A stretch of DNA of 64,000 nucleotides from Aestuariibacter sp. (GTDB taxonomy: Bacteria; Pseudomonadota; Gammaproteobacteria; Enterobacterales; Alteromonadaceae): positions 1,163,186 to 1,227,185 of the forward strand of contig CP051238.1 of NCBI GenBank assembly GCA_017794925.1, written 5' to 3'. The notes beneath the pieces are model-generated. The model did not search any database, was not told the origin of the DNA, and saw nothing but the letters and a program-made list of their open reading frames with translations. Below, in pieces: positions 35,637 through 44,656 of this stretch (position 1 is its first letter; each line of letters begins with the position of its first letter). The position numbers and the translations under genes are program-made.

Positions 35637-36554
35637 GTGTCAGCCAAACCGGTTGCTTTTGCGGGTATGTTTTACGCTATCGCGGCGTATACCATGTGGG
35701 GTATTGCACCGCTGTATTTCAAGCAAATTACAGAGGTTCCGCCTACCGATATTTTAATGCACCGGGTGATTTGGTCGGCGTTATTGCTGTGCGTATTGCT
35801 GGTGGTGTTAAAGCAAATCGGCAAAATGAAGGCGATTTTTGCCAGCAAAAAACTGATGCTAAGCCTGGCCGCGGCCAGCGTATTGCTGGGTGCAAACTGG
35901 CTGTTGTTCATTTGGGCCATTAACAGCAACTACATGCTGGAGGCCAGTTTAGGCTATTACATCAATCCCATTATTAACGTGTTTCTCGGGCGGTTGATTC
36001 TGCAGGAGCGCCTGCGGCCATTGCAAAAGTTTGCTGTATTACTGGCCATCGCCGGTGTGGTAAACATTATTGTTGCGCACGGTACACTGCCCTGGATTGC
36101 ATTGACGCTGGCGTGCACCTTCAGTGTCTACGGCTTAATCCGCAAGCAAATCCCGGTAGAGCCTATGCCGGGACTCTTTATGGAAACCCTGGTCTTATTA
36201 CCCTTCGCAATACTGTACTGGGTAATGTTCGCGGGTGAGCAAAGCAATATGCTTACCAATGACTGGGAGCTCAATGGCTGGCTGCTTGCTGCCGGTGTTG
36301 TGACGACCATGCCATTACTTGCCTTTAACGCCGCGGCAAAACGCATCCTGTTCACTACCCTGGGCCTGTTTCAGTACATTGGCCCTACCCTGATGTTCAT
36401 TCTGGCGGTATGGCTTTATCAGGAGCCACTTGAACCGGCTCGATTAACCACTTTCGCCCTGGTGTGGGTTGGTTTGCTGTTATTTAGCATTGATGCCTGG
36501 CGCGGCTTTAGGAAGCAGCGCAAAGTGGTTGCCAGTGTGGTGACTGAAGAGTAA
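35637..36554 (+). CDS. rarD: EamA-family permease RarD
   Basis: 305-residue, ten-helix DMT superfamily transporter of the RarD group (chloramphenicol-sensitive protein family; physiological substrate unknown). Typical opening GMFYAIAAYTMWGIAPLYFK and motif LLGANWLLFIWAINSNYMLE are present. The start is GTG at 35637 with GGAG 5 bases upstream; no ATG suits. It follows mgtE by 9 bp and ends at a hairpin shared with the converging alcohol dehydrogenase gene. Confidence 0.9.
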   Translation: MSAKPVAFAGMFYAIAAYTMWGIAPLYFKQITEVPPTDILMHRVIWSALLLCVLLVVLKQIGKMKAIFASKKLMLSLAAASVLLGANWLLFIWAINSNYMLEASLGYYINPIINVFLGRLILQERLRPLQKFAVLLAIAGVVNIIVAHGTLPWIALTLACTFSVYGLIRKQIPVEPMPGLFMETLVLLPFAILYWVMFAGEQSNMLTNDWELNGWLLAAGVVTTMPLLAFNAAAKRILFTTLGLFQYIGPTLMFILAVWLYQEPLEPARLTTFALVWVGLLLFSIDAWRGFRKQRKVVASVVTEE

Positions 36555-36557
36555 ACA

Positions 36558-36587
36558 CCAGAGCGATTTACTAAACATTCGCTCTGG
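36558..36587. terminator. Hairpin between rarD and alcohol dehydrogenase genes
   Basis: Perfect 9-bp arms CCAGAGCGA / TCGCTCTGG around a 12-nt loop, exactly between two convergent stops; a bidirectional terminator is likely although no long T-run follows. Confidence 0.65.
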
Positions 36588-36594
36588 CTTCTGA

Positions 36595-37635
36595 TCAAAA
36601 GTGAGTTACTACGGTCACGCCAACAGATGTTGATGTGTCCATGTCTACCATTGCATCAATAGCATCTTCCAGTGCAATGGTTTTACCAAGTAGCTTTTCA
36701 GGTTGAAGTTTACCTGACAAGATTAGTGCCATCATGGCGTTGTACCGAAAAGCCTGCATACCGTGACTACCAAGAATTTGCAGTTCGTTAGCAACGACAT
36801 TATCCATCGGGATCGGCGGTGTAGCATGTTCAGCCAATAACAAGCCCACCTGAATATGTTTACCGAGCTTACGCAAACAGTTTATTGAATTTACACAGGT
36901 AACTGGATGTCCTAGCGCATCTAATGAAACATGTGCTCCGCCTTTGGTTACCTCTTTGATAGCGGCAGCAACGTCATCGGTATTATTCGCATTCAACGTG
37001 ATGACAGCACCCAGTGATTTAGCTAATGCCAGTTTGTCCTCGGCTATGTCCACAGCGATGACGTTTGCACCTGCTGCGCTTGCGATCATGATGGCAGACA
37101 GCCCGACACCGCCGCAACCGTGAACAGCAACCCACTGACCGGCAGTTACTCCGCCTTGGTCTACGACAGCTCTGAACGCAGTTACAAAGCGGCATCCCAG
37201 GCTGGCTGCTGTAGTAAAATCCATGTGTTCAGGCAGTGTGACCAAATTAACGTCAGCGTGGTCGACAGTCGTATATTCCGCAAATGAACCCCAATGGGTA
37301 AAGCCTGGCTGAGTTTGATTTCCGCACACCTGGTGATTGCCCGAATGGCACTCATTACAATTTCCACAGGCATTAATAAATGGCACGGTTACCCTGTCAC
37401 CTACCTTGAATTTAGACACGTCTTTACCAACAGCTTCAACAATACCTGCAAATTCGTGACCCGGTACATGGGGAAGTACTACATCCGTGTCATGCCCTTG
37501 CCAGCAGTGCCAGTCACTTCGGCACACACCTGTTGCTTTTACACGAATAACAACGCCATGACTGTTGGGTGTAGGGTCAGCTACCTGTTGAATTGTTGGA
37601 CGTTGAGAAAATTGTTCTATGAGGACGGCTTTCAT
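36595..37635 (-). CDS. Zinc-dependent medium-chain alcohol dehydrogenase
   Basis: 346-residue MDR-superfamily dehydrogenase. Catalytic zinc ligands are seen in [14 protein letters not shown] and [14 protein letters not shown]; the structural zinc site has four cysteines in [15 protein letters not shown]. The NAD-binding motif is [15 protein letters not shown]. Substrate is likely an alcohol or aldehyde, not determinable here. It is divergent from an Lrp/AsnC regulator 144 bp away, which is a natural candidate controller. Confidence 0.92.
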   Translation of the reverse strand: MKAVLIEQFSQRPTIQQVADPTPNSHGVVIRVKATGVCRSDWHCWQGHDTDVVLPHVPGHEFAGIVEAVGKDVSKFKVGDRVTVPFINACGNCNECHSGNHQVCGNQTQPGFTHWGSFAEYTTVDHADVNLVTLPEHMDFTTAASLGCRFVTAFRAVVDQGGVTAGQWVAVHGCGGVGLSAIMIASAAGANVIAVDIAEDKLALAKSLGAVITLNANNTDDVAAAIKEVTKGGAHVSLDALGHPVTCVNSINCLRKLGKHIQVGLLLAEHATPPIPMDNVVANELQILGSHGMQAFRYNAMMALILSGKLQPEKLLGKTIALEDAIDAMVDMDTSTSVGVTVVTHF

Positions 37636-37779
37636 GGCGAGTCATACTCCCAATGGTCAAATTTTAGATGGGTTAAATGATAGACGGTTGGATTGAAATT
37701 ACCTTGTTTTGTTGCGTTGAATTTTCATAGGTTGTGAAATAGTCTTTTAATAGTTTTTTATTTATAGGGGATTCTTGCT

Positions 37780-38247
37780 ATGAGTGGTTTGGACGAAACA
37801 GATGTATCTATTTTGCATCATTTGCAGGAGGATGGCAGGCTGACTAATGCCAAGTTGTCTACGCGCCTTTCACTTAGTGAGACACCTTGCTGGCGCAGGC
37901 TAAAGCGGCTTGAGTCGGAGGGCTTTATTAACAGCTATCAGGCTAATCTGGATAGACGCAAGCTTGGGTTCGGGGTTCTCGCTTTCGTACAGCTCTCATG
38001 TACACATCATGATGAGGAAAGTACTCGGGCGTTTGAACAAATTATCACAAACTCCGAGAATGTATTGTCGTGTCATAATACAACGGGTGAGTCAGATTTC
38101 ATGTTGCAAGTTGTTGCTAAAGACCTCGACGATTACAGCGTGTTTGTGGAAAAGGTGTTGCGTAAATTACCGGGTATTTCGGCAATTCGTTCAAACATTT
38201 CGTTGCGTGAAGTCAAAGCGTCCAACCGTTTGCCCTTGTTAGGTTAA
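37780..38247 (+). CDS. Lrp/AsnC-family transcriptional regulator
   Basis: 155 residues with an N-terminal helix-turn-helix (LQEDGRLTNAKLSTRLSLSE, then TPCWRRLKRLESEG) and a C-terminal RAM ligand domain (NTTGESDFMLQVVAKDLDDY). Such proteins form octamers that respond to amino acids. Divergent placement beside the zinc alcohol dehydrogenase suggests local control of that gene; the effector is unknown. Confidence 0.92.
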   Translation: MSGLDETDVSILHHLQEDGRLTNAKLSTRLSLSETPCWRRLKRLESEGFINSYQANLDRRKLGFGVLAFVQLSCTHHDEESTRAFEQIITNSENVLSCHNTTGESDFMLQVVAKDLDDYSVFVEKVLRKLPGISAIRSNISLREVKASNRLPLLG

Positions 38248-38421
38248 AGGGCAGAGTAATCCACCAAGACTAATGAAAAGGGCTGGAAGTTAGTTCGATG
38301 CTCGGCTTTAGTTCACGACGTTGCTGGTGACATGATTGGTAACAGTTCGCCAGTTTACAGCCCATACAATTACGTTTAGTTTTTTGGCTACTATGTCTGT
38401 GTGGAGAAAGGAAGCCAAATA

Positions 38422-38868
38422 ATGAAGACTAAACGATGGGGTTTACTGGTATGGTTTGTAGCTGCGCTGTGGACGTCACTTGTACATGCCGCAGAATTGG
38501 ATCCTGAACAGGCTAAAGCCCTGGTGCAGCAACAAGTTGACGCGCAACTGGCGTTTGATGCCACTACGCTGCAACGTATTTTGCACGATAGCTATCTTGA
38601 AGTCTCTCCGGTCGGTGAAATCGACACCAAAGCAAAGGTTGTGGCGTTTTACGATCCCGCAAAAAAACGCTCAGGGCCTGTTGCGACACTCAGCGATCTC
38701 AATGTGCGCGTTTATCAGCAAACCGCGGTGGTGACCGGGCATGTCGTATTTGCGATGACGATGCCGGACGGTAAAGAAAACCGCTTTACCATGACCGGCA
38801 GTTGGGTAATCGCAGAGCTCGAAGGTACTGCTTCAATTGTGTCGGCGCACTACACGCCGGTACGATAA
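38422..38868 (+). CDS. Exported SnoaL/NTF2-like (DUF4440) protein
   Basis: 148 residues with a signal peptide (GLLVWFVAALWTSLVHAAE) and an NTF2-like cone-shaped domain of the DUF4440 type, seen in DATTLQRILHDSYLEVSPVG and VTGHVVFAMTMPDGKENRF. These domains bind small molecules or assist enzymes; no catalytic residue can be identified. The ATG at 38422 is preferred to the in-frame GTG at 38401, which overlaps the AAAGGAAG ribosome site. Convergent with the MATE gene. Confidence 0.75.
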   Translation: MKTKRWGLLVWFVAALWTSLVHAAELDPEQAKALVQQQVDAQLAFDATTLQRILHDSYLEVSPVGEIDTKAKVVAFYDPAKKRSGPVATLSDLNVRVYQQTAVVTGHVVFAMTMPDGKENRFTMTGSWVIAELEGTASIVSAHYTPVR

Positions 38869-38885
38869 TAGCGAGCATCTATGCT

Positions 38886-40250
38886 TCAACTGGCGCTGGT
38901 CGACACCGAACTGGTGTCAGGTTGGAGCGGACGCAAAACACGTCTCACTAAAAACAACGACAAGGCTGATTGCACACACACGGTCGTTACCGACAAATAC
39001 CAGACTTGCTCAATATAAAAGTCGGGCTGTGCGGTTAGCCACATCAGCGGCACCGCAAAGGTGACCAGTCGTGTGGCAGAGCTCCACAGACTCGGCCAGG
39101 TATTGCCAACCCCCTGAAAAATACCTGAGCAGCTAAAAATCACGCCGGATGGCACAAAGTTAAAGCACACAATGCCGAGGAAGCCTGCGCTGACAGCCAG
39201 CACCGCCGCATCGTTGGAGAATGCGCCCAGAAATACGCCAGGTTGCCAAACACAGAACAACGTGAGTGCGAGCATGAGCGAACAGCAGATACCGACCGCA
39301 TGCCTGAAAGCATCTTTCACCCTGTGCGGCAATTGCGCACCAAAGTTCTGACCGGCAACCGCAGGCAAAGCGAATGCCACCGCCATCGCGGGTAACAGAA
39401 GTGCCTGCATCATTCTGGAGCCGATCCCAAAGCCCGCTGTTGCACTTGCGCCAAACCGTTGAATTGCCCAATACACCAATGCCATATAGGTGAACATAAG
39501 GAAAAACTCAGCACCCGCCGGAAAGCCAATTTTAAACAAGCGCTGCCAGGTTGACGGATGAGGAGCCAGGTGTTGTTTATTCACGCTGAGGTATTGTGTC
39601 ATGCGGCTGAAATAGCGCCACAGCAACAGCGTGGCAAACAGTGCCGATAGCGTACTGGCAAGTCCTGCGCCCGCTACGCCCATGGCGTAGCCCGTAAGCC
39701 AGCCGTGGATCAGAATCGGTGTCAGTACAATATTGACCAGCAATGACAGCATTTGCACCTGCATAGCCGGTTTTACAATGCCTGTGCCTCGCATGGCGGC
39801 GGTCATAGCAACAATGGCAAATTGCAACGCCAGGCCGGGCAGGAACCAGTACAGATAATTGGCACCCAGCATTTGAACCTGTGGGTCAAGGCTCATGGTA
39901 TTCATATAGGGTTGGGTCATCGCGATACCAGTAATCAGCACCAGAGCCGCCATAACTGCTGATAGCGTAAGGGACTGGTTAAACACCTTATTGGCGTCAT
40001 TCTGATCTTTGCGGCCTACCGCATGGGAAATTAACGTTGCCGTGCCAATATTCAGCATTTGCGTGAGTGCCAGTACAAACATCGAAATGTTAGCAGCGGC
40101 GCTGACACCAGCCAGTGCGTGTTCACCGAGTTGCCCTACAAAATACAGGTCTATCATGAGGTACAGTGTATGCACCAGCATGCCAATGGCCATGGGTACG
40201 GCAAGTTTAATAAGGTGTTTGGGAATCGATCCCTGTGTCAGGTCTTCCAT
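38886..40250 (-). CDS. MATE-family efflux transporter
   Basis: 454-residue, twelve-helix multidrug and toxin extrusion transporter driven by sodium or protons. The opening DLTQGSIPKHLIKLAVPMAIGM is typical, as is VGQLGEHALAGVSAAANI in the first bundle. It lies 23 bp downstream of a MarR-family gene in the same direction, so it is probably part of a drug-responsive operon under that repressor. Substrate unknown. Confidence 0.92.
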   Translation of the reverse strand: MEDLTQGSIPKHLIKLAVPMAIGMLVHTLYLMIDLYFVGQLGEHALAGVSAAANISMFVLALTQMLNIGTATLISHAVGRKDQNDANKVFNQSLTLSAVMAALVLITGIAMTQPYMNTMSLDPQVQMLGANYLYWFLPGLALQFAIVAMTAAMRGTGIVKPAMQVQMLSLLVNIVLTPILIHGWLTGYAMGVAGAGLASTLSALFATLLLWRYFSRMTQYLSVNKQHLAPHPSTWQRLFKIGFPAGAEFFLMFTYMALVYWAIQRFGASATAGFGIGSRMMQALLLPAMAVAFALPAVAGQNFGAQLPHRVKDAFRHAVGICCSLMLALTLFCVWQPGVFLGAFSNDAAVLAVSAGFLGIVCFNFVPSGVIFSCSGIFQGVGNTWPSLWSSATRLVTFAVPLMWLTAQPDFYIEQVWYLSVTTVCVQSALSLFLVRRVLRPLQPDTSSVSTSAS

Positions 40251-40273
40251 GGGCTTCTCGTTATTCTGCGTTG

Positions 40274-40726
40274 TTAGGAGAGTTGAGCAGCATCAATGGC
40301 TGACAGGTGTAAGCTCGAAAGCAGCCCCATGCATTGCTCAACTTGTTGTTGATTCATCATGTTGGTTACACGCTCAGCAGCATACTCAATACTTTTGGTT
40401 GCCTGCTGATAGGCCTCAAGACCTGCGGGCGTGAGTCTTACCAGGCTAACTCTGGCATCACGGGCGTTGGCTACGCGTTCTATCCAACCTACTTTTTCCA
40501 TAGGTAACAGTAAGCGTGTTACACCAGACGCAGTAACGCCAATACCGTCAGCCAGCGAGACGCGTTTAATGGTGTGGTCACTGGATTGACTTAAGCGGTG
40601 CATCACCAGCCATTCAGTAAAACTAATACCGTGAATAGACAAGGTACTTTCCAGCGGCTTTAATACCTGTCCCTGGGTTTTCACCAGAGTCAAAATCAAT
40701 TGCATAGGGTGTGTCAGCGATGACAT
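40274..40726 (-). CDS. MarR-family transcriptional regulator
   Basis: About 150 residues with a winged helix-turn-helix (KRVSLADGIGVTASGVTRLL) and the wing RVANARDARVSLVRLTPAG, the DxR region typical of MarR proteins. The ATG at 40726 has GAGGA 8 bases upstream; a frame open to 40840 runs through the promoter and is rejected. It precedes the MATE efflux gene in an apparent operon and has a palindrome inside its promoter (40762-40775), indicating autoregulation. Confidence 0.9.
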   Translation of the reverse strand: MSSLTHPMQLILTLVKTQGQVLKPLESTLSIHGISFTEWLVMHRLSQSSDHTIKRVSLADGIGVTASGVTRLLLPMEKVGWIERVANARDARVSLVRLTPAGLEAYQQATKSIEYAAERVTNMMNQQQVEQCMGLLSSLHLSAIDAAQLS

Positions 40727-40755
40727 GGTTTGTTCCTCAATATTTAAGTGTTTGC

Positions 40756-40785
40756 ATAATACTTGAGTAGTCAAGCTTTGCGCAA
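40756..40785 (-). promoter_or_regulatory. marR promoter with palindromic operator in its spacer
   Basis: On the minus strand: -35 TTGCGC (40785-40780), 18-bp spacer, -10 TATTAT (40761-40756). The spacer contains CTTGA-N4-TCAAG (40762-40775), a typical MarR half-site pair. Confidence 0.65.
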
Positions 40786-40930
40786 GTAAAAAATGTTTAT
40801 TTTTTGAACTTAAAGTCATCAGGACGCCAGACGATGACAATAAGAACGCAATAAAGTAATATTATTTCAATTGCTTACATTGGTTTGTATAGCTTGGGAG
40901 TAGGATAGGCTCAATAGAGTGCAGATGTAG

Positions 40931-42169
40931 TTAATCGTGCACTACCCGGTTGCGCCCGGATGATTTGGCCTCGTAGAGTAATTTATCTGCTTGGGTGAGT
41001 AACTCATGAATGTTACCGGATGCATTGATGGTCAGGCCGATGCTAGCCGTAACGGGTAAAGAAACCCCGTTATAGTTAATCGGCGTTGCTGCAATGTGCT
41101 GGCGTAACACCTCAATGCGTTTTACTGCCTCTTCGGCAGGTACGTTGGGTAGAAAAATACAAAACTCTTCGCCGCCAAAGCGCGACACCACCATGTCAGA
41201 GCAATGCTTCGCAATGCGTTTTGCTACGGCCTTTAACACGGCATCACCTGCATCATGGCCATAGCTATCATTGACCTGTTTAAAGTGATCCAAATCGACC
41301 AAAGCCACCGACTGATAACGCAAATCAGACTGCTTGCACTGATCAACTGTATAAAAGAAGTGTCGCCGGTTGGGTAAACCGGTTAGGTAGTCGGTATTTG
41401 CTGTTCGTCGTATTGTTTCTACTTTTTCAATTAAATCAATATTCAACATGATTCGGCAAAGCAACTCTTCATGACAAAAAGGCTTTTTAACAAAGTCGTT
41501 CGCCCCGCTTTTAATAAAACGGGCAGATAGCAGATTGTTCTCGTCTTCTGATAAACCCAGGATGGCAAGGGTTTCCTTATTAAATGACTTACGAAGGTGG
41601 GCAACAAACTGCGTGGGTAACTCGCCCTTTACTTCGCTGTCTATCAATAGCAGTTTGATATTGGGGTAAGTAGACAATAGCCCGTCAATTTCTTCAGTAC
41701 TGGCGCATTCAAACGTAATGAAGTTGTGGCGTCGCAATAGGGCTGCCATTGCCGTTCGGTTTTGCCTTTTAGGATCTGCCACAATCACCCCAATACCTTT
41801 GTTTTTTTCCAATCTGGACAATAAACGCATCAGGTAATCAAACACCTGGGCATTTTCTTTCGGGATGTAGTCTACGACATCTTTTGCCAACACGACGCTG
41901 CGTGTCACGGCATCTACATTACCGGTAGACACAATGGTAGGAATAAAACTGTCTATGGCGTAGTCAATGGCTTCGCCATTGGGCGCATCGGGAAGGTGAT
42001 AATCCACAATGGCGCATAAATAATCTTCGGGATCGCTGTGCAAAAATATGTGCCGGGCCTCAGCGAGTGTGGTGGCGATAACCGGCTTGAGTCCTGCTTG
42101 TTCTACAAGTTTGCGAAGTAGCGCCAGACTGGTGCTACTGTCTTCAATAACCAGGACTTTTTGTTGCAT
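40931..42169 (-). CDS. Response regulator with two receiver domains and GGDEF output
   Basis: 412 residues from the ATG at 42169 (GAGGA 7 bases upstream; a longer frame to 42193 overlaps uvrD). Receiver 1 has acidic VLVIEDSSTS and phospho-acceptor LCAIVDYHLPD; receiver 2 has GVIVADPKRQN, LLLIDSEV and KKPF. The GGDEF domain carries DYLTGLPNRRHF and active loop FGGEEF; no RxxD inhibition site precedes it. A PleD-like diguanylate cyclase activated by phosphorylation is likely. It begins 10 bp after uvrD and no partner kinase is nearby. Confidence 0.9.
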   Translation of the reverse strand: MQQKVLVIEDSSTSLALLRKLVEQAGLKPVIATTLAEARHIFLHSDPEDYLCAIVDYHLPDAPNGEAIDYAIDSFIPTIVSTGNVDAVTRSVVLAKDVVDYIPKENAQVFDYLMRLLSRLEKNKGIGVIVADPKRQNRTAMAALLRRHNFITFECASTEEIDGLLSTYPNIKLLLIDSEVKGELPTQFVAHLRKSFNKETLAILGLSEDENNLLSARFIKSGANDFVKKPFCHEELLCRIMLNIDLIEKVETIRRTANTDYLTGLPNRRHFFYTVDQCKQSDLRYQSVALVDLDHFKQVNDSYGHDAGDAVLKAVAKRIAKHCSDMVVSRFGGEEFCIFLPNVPAEEAVKRIEVLRQHIAATPINYNGVSLPVTASIGLTINASGNIHELLTQADKLLYEAKSSGRNRVVHD

Positions 42170-42179
42170 GGAGAAATCC

Positions 42180-44348
42180 TCATGCTGGTTCAAGCTTCGC
42201 GAAACTTAATACCAACCACTTACTGCCAAACTCGTCAAAATTAACCTGAACCCGGGCGTGATCACCGCTCCCTTCATAGTTTAGCACAACACCTTCACCA
42301 AACTTGCGATGACGCACACGTTGTCCTAGTGAAAAGCCACTTTGTTCGAAGCTTTCATGAGATACAGAGCGGCTAAATCGATTAGGTACAGGTCTTGAAA
42401 CGGTTGTTTTAAGACGAATTTCTTCTACGCAGTCAACGGGAATTTCTCGTAAAAAGCGCGATGCAGTATGGTATTTTTCTTGTCCGTATAACCGGCGCAT
42501 TTCTGCGTAGGTCATGTAAAGTTTTTTCATGGCGCGGGTCATACCCACGTAACACAAGCGGCGTTCCTCTTCCATGCGACCCGGTTCTTCGTTGGTCATC
42601 TGGCTTGGGAACATGCCTTCTTCCACGCCAGCCATAAAGACCAACGGAAATTCCAGACCTTTTGCGGTATGGATAGTCATAAGCTGAACGGCATCCTGCT
42701 CACCAGTGGCCTGTGTCTCGCCTGCTTCAAGGGAAGCGTGAGCTAAGAACGCGGCCAGTGGTGTCATTTCATCAGCTTCTTCAGGCACTACAAATTGCTT
42801 ACAGGCAGTAACCAGCTCCTCTAAGTTTTCCAGTCTTGCCTGGGCCTTTTCGCCTTTCTCGGCCTGATACATCGCGTACAAACCAGACTGCCTGAAAGCA
42901 TATTCCGCTTGCTCTTCGAGTGGCAGTTCTGCACAGGCATCATCCATGGCGGTAATAAGGTTAATGAACTGTTCAAGGGCATTGGCAGCACGACCTTTCA
43001 GGCCTTTGTCCTGCAATAATTGCAAACTGGCCTGCCACATCGAACAGTTTTGAACCCGGGCGTGCTCACGGATTGTGGCCAGGGTTCGCTCGCCTAACCC
43101 TCTGCTGGGTGTATTGACGACTCGCTCAAAAGCGGCGTCATCATGGGCGTGGCTCACTAAGCGCATATAGCCCAGCGCGTCTTTGATTTCCTGACGCTCG
43201 AAGAATCGCAATCCGCCGTATATACGATACGGTAGTCCTTGATGAAGCAACGCCTCTTCCAGCACACGAGATTGTGCGTTGTTGCGATATAAAATGGCGC
43301 TTTCGCGCAATTGATTGCCCTGGTTCTGCCAGTCGGCAATTTGCGAAATAATAAACCGGGCTTCGTCGAGTTCGTTGAACCCGGCATAAATGGAAATGGG
43401 TTCACCATTGTCACCGTCGGTCCACAACTCTTTACCCAAACGCCCCTGGTTGTGCTCAATGACCGCGTTGGCGGCTTTCAATATAGTGCCGGTAGACCGG
43501 TAATTTTGCTCCAGACGAATCGTGGTGGCGTCGTTAAAGTCACGCAGAAAGTGCTGAATGTTATCGACATTCGCACCACGCCAGCCATATATCGACTGGT
43601 CGTCATCACCCACAATCATAATATTGTTGTCATGGCCGCATAGCAGACGCAGCCAGGCGTACTGAATGTTATTGGTATCCTGGAACTCGTCTACCAGTAC
43701 CGCCCGGAACCGGCGCTGATAGTGGCTCAGTAGTTCCGGGTTCTTGACCCACAGTTCGTGGGCGCGCAGTAGGAGCTCAGCAAAGTCGACTAACCCTGAA
43801 CGGTCACACGCATCCTGATACGCCGCATAAATATCGCGCATTTTCTGCTGAGTGTGATCACCGTGGGTTTCAATGTGCTGCGGGCGCAGACCTTCGTCTT
43901 TATTGCCGTTGATGTACCACTGAATCTGACGCGGTGCCCAGTGCTTCTCGTCCAGGTTCATGGCTTTTAATACGCGACGCACCAGCCGGTATTGGTCGTC
44001 AGAATCCAGGATCTGGAAGTTTTCCGGTAAGTTGGCTTCGGCGTAGTGGGCGCGCAACAAACGGTGCGCGAGGCCGTGGAATGTACCAATCCACATGGTA
44101 TTCAGCGGACGCCCCATCAAGCTTTCGATACGCCCGCGCATCTCTCTGGCGGCCTTGTTGGTAAAGGTTACAGCCAGAATACTGTAAGGCGCGATGTTCT
44201 CGACTTGCATTAACCAAGCGATGCGGTGCACCAGGACACGGGTTTTACCACTGCCGGCACCAGCCAGAATAAGGCTGTTAGACAAAGGGGCGGCAACGGC
44301 TTCGCGTTGTTTATCGTTTAATTCGTCGAGTAACTCGGAGACATCCAT
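42180..44348 (-). CDS. uvrD: DNA helicase II UvrD
   Basis: 722-residue superfamily 1 helicase acting in nucleotide excision and mismatch repair. Walker A is ILAGAGSGKTRVLVHR, motif II VDEFQDTNNIQYAWLRLL, motif IV QNYRSTGTIL, and motif VI RLCYVGMTRAMKKLYMTY. The C-terminal Tudor-like domain (GVVLNYEGSGDHARVQVNF) that contacts RNA polymerase is retained. It stands near the xerC-yigB block as in E. coli, though cysE is inserted between them here. Confidence 0.97.
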   Translation of the reverse strand: MDVSELLDELNDKQREAVAAPLSNSLILAGAGSGKTRVLVHRIAWLMQVENIAPYSILAVTFTNKAAREMRGRIESLMGRPLNTMWIGTFHGLAHRLLRAHYAEANLPENFQILDSDDQYRLVRRVLKAMNLDEKHWAPRQIQWYINGNKDEGLRPQHIETHGDHTQQKMRDIYAAYQDACDRSGLVDFAELLLRAHELWVKNPELLSHYQRRFRAVLVDEFQDTNNIQYAWLRLLCGHDNNIMIVGDDDQSIYGWRGANVDNIQHFLRDFNDATTIRLEQNYRSTGTILKAANAVIEHNQGRLGKELWTDGDNGEPISIYAGFNELDEARFIISQIADWQNQGNQLRESAILYRNNAQSRVLEEALLHQGLPYRIYGGLRFFERQEIKDALGYMRLVSHAHDDAAFERVVNTPSRGLGERTLATIREHARVQNCSMWQASLQLLQDKGLKGRAANALEQFINLITAMDDACAELPLEEQAEYAFRQSGLYAMYQAEKGEKAQARLENLEELVTACKQFVVPEEADEMTPLAAFLAHASLEAGETQATGEQDAVQLMTIHTAKGLEFPLVFMAGVEEGMFPSQMTNEEPGRMEEERRLCYVGMTRAMKKLYMTYAEMRRLYGQEKYHTASRFLREIPVDCVEEIRLKTTVSRPVPNRFSRSVSHESFEQSGFSLGQRVRHRKFGEGVVLNYEGSGDHARVQVNFDEFGSKWLVLSFAKLEPA

Positions 44349-44545
44349 AAGATCGAAAATGCCTGTATTTTTATTCAGGGGTTAGTTAATGGTGAGAGTA
44401 TGCCATTAATGTGCAATGCGTTAAACCTTAAAGCCAAAGTGAATAAACCGCGTCGTTCAACACGATGAAATTATAGTCATCTTTATGGTATGCTCTCGCG
44501 TATTCAGTACACTCGACTTATTAAGCATTTAAACGGTGTTGTTTA

Positions 44546-44656
44546 ATGCTTTACGGGTTTCTGCGCTTGAATTTTTTTGAACAGGCACTATCTCCTCGTC
44601 GTTATCAGGAACTGTTGTCCGCCTTACACATTGGGAAAGTCACATGCAAGCAATGA
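44546..44656 (+). CDS. Possible 36-residue leader ORF overlapping the cysE start
   Basis: Open frame beginning MLYGFLRLNFFEQALSPR and ending at TGA 44654-44656. It overlaps the annotated cysE start by 13 bp, and its stop overlaps the second cysE ATG (44653) in an ATGA arrangement. No convincing ribosome site is seen, and only one cysteine is encoded. It could be a leader peptide, a coupled small gene, or chance. The rest of the 44349-44545 gap holds the uvrD and cysE promoters without a clear match. Confidence 0.3.
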   Translation: MLYGFLRLNFFEQALSPRRYQELLSALHIGKVTCKQ

